Assembly (NCBI GenBank): GCA_938039795.1
Contig: CALHWU010000111.1
Span: forward strand, 1 to 6,340
From: an uncultured Muribaculaceae bacterium
GTDB lineage: Bacteria > Bacteroidota > Bacteroidia > Bacteroidales > Muribaculaceae
Reading direction: 5' to 3'
DNA: 6,340 nucleotides
In this document: positions 6,009 to 6,340 of the stretch, piece by piece
Numbering within the stretch: position 1 is the first letter of the stretch
How the letters are laid out: each line of letters begins with the position of its first letter
Notes under the pieces: generated by a model
Told to the model about the DNA's origin: nothing
The model's input: only the letters and a program-made list of their open reading frames with translations
Database searches by the model: none
Translations under genes and position numbers: made by a program

Positions 6009-6340
6009 CTCTCGTCACCGCATCAGCCGGCGCCCAGACCGCTCCAAAGCGGCCGCAGATGGTCGTAGGCATAATGGTGGAGGGACTCAATCAGGATTAT
6101 CTCGAACTTCTCCAGAATTATTTTACAGCCGACGGTTTCAAACGGCTCATGCGCGACGGAGCTACTCTAAGCAACGTCGACTACGGGCCGGAGGTAGACG
6201 GCGCGGCGGCAACAGCTATCATCTACACCGGAGCCGCCCCTACTGTCAACGGCATCCCCGCAGAATTTGTTTATGACCGGGAGCGACGCCGGAGCCGCAA
6301 TATACTCCTCGACACCGCCAAAATAGGCAATTTCACCAAC
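5951..6340 (+). CDS. Secreted alkaline-phosphatase-superfamily protein, divergent (3' partial)
   Basis: The first 130 codons of an exported protein related to the PafA / type I phosphodiesterase branch of the alkaline phosphatase superfamily; the frame is open at the right edge. Residues 1-28 form a signal peptide: basic n-region MRKTKR, hydrophobic core ILCAVLLTLVTAS, then AGA|QT. The mature part shows the family opening VVGIMVEGLNQDYL (38-51), DGFKRLMRDGATLSNVDYG (61-79) and IIYTGAAPTVNGI (90-102), which align with the usual VDqmR, GGFkRLl-G and TG-xP-HGI blocks. Positions that normally hold the first metal ligand Asp (here Glu44), the nucleophile Thr (here within GPEVDGAAATA, 79-89) and the His/Asn of HGIxxN (here Asn100, no Asn after) are changed, so ordinary phosphatase activity is doubtful. 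The start lies 58 nt inside the preceding DUF4105 gene in another frame. No other ATG would retain the signal peptide. It may be a pseudoenzyme or have a different substrate; the rest of the protein is needed. Confidence 0.78.
   Translation, partial: MRKTKRTDIQNKILCAVLLTLVTASAGAQTAPKRPQMVVGIMVEGLNQDYLELLQNYFTADGFKRLMRDGATLSNVDYGPEVDGAAATAIIYTGAAPTVNGIPAEFVYDRERRRSRNILLDTAKIGNFTN

Overview
The window looks like a chromosomal segment of a Bacteroidales bacterium. A gut Muribaculaceae-type genome is my best guess, from protein style and a roughly even base composition judged by eye. The main reasons are promoter elements of the Bacteroidota type (TAnnTTTG near -7, with a TTTG-like -33 box), weak or absent Shine-Dalgarno sequences, and protein families typical of the phylum. 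These families are a DUF2007-universal stress fusion, an O-antigen-ligase/TPR protein, a single-anchor signal peptidase I, a DUF4105/Lnb-type membrane protein and a PafA-like phosphatase relative. I see no tRNA, rRNA, insertion sequence, CRISPR array or phage gene.

Layout: (1) 2-1051 (+) is the 3' part of a universal stress protein gene that enters from the left edge. (2) 1069-3431 (-) is a two-gene unit, read right to left. Signal peptidase I comes first (2547-3431) and overlaps by 31 nt an O-antigen ligase/polymerase-like membrane protein with a C-terminal TPR part (1069-2577). This unit converges on the stress gene with only 17 nt between stop codons. (3) 3432-3682 is a divergent intergenic region with a good promoter for the rightward genes and a weaker one for the leftward pair. 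(4) 3683-6340 (+) is a tight three-gene unit: galE (UDP-glucose 4-epimerase), a DUF4105 protein resembling the Bacteroidota lipoprotein N-acyltransferase Lnb, and the start of a secreted alkaline-phosphatase-superfamily protein that runs off the right edge. The last two overlap by 58 nt, and a possible internal promoter lies inside the DUF4105 gene.

The common theme is the cell envelope: nucleotide-sugar supply (GalE), glycan polymerisation or ligation (O-antigen ligase-like), signal peptide removal (LepB), lipoprotein maturation (Lnb-like) and a periplasmic phosphatase relative. Nothing here is clearly a new system. The points most worth a second look are the apparent loss of catalytic residues in the phosphatase relative, the short ligase locked to its own signal peptidase, and the His/Cys arrangement of the Lnb-like protein.
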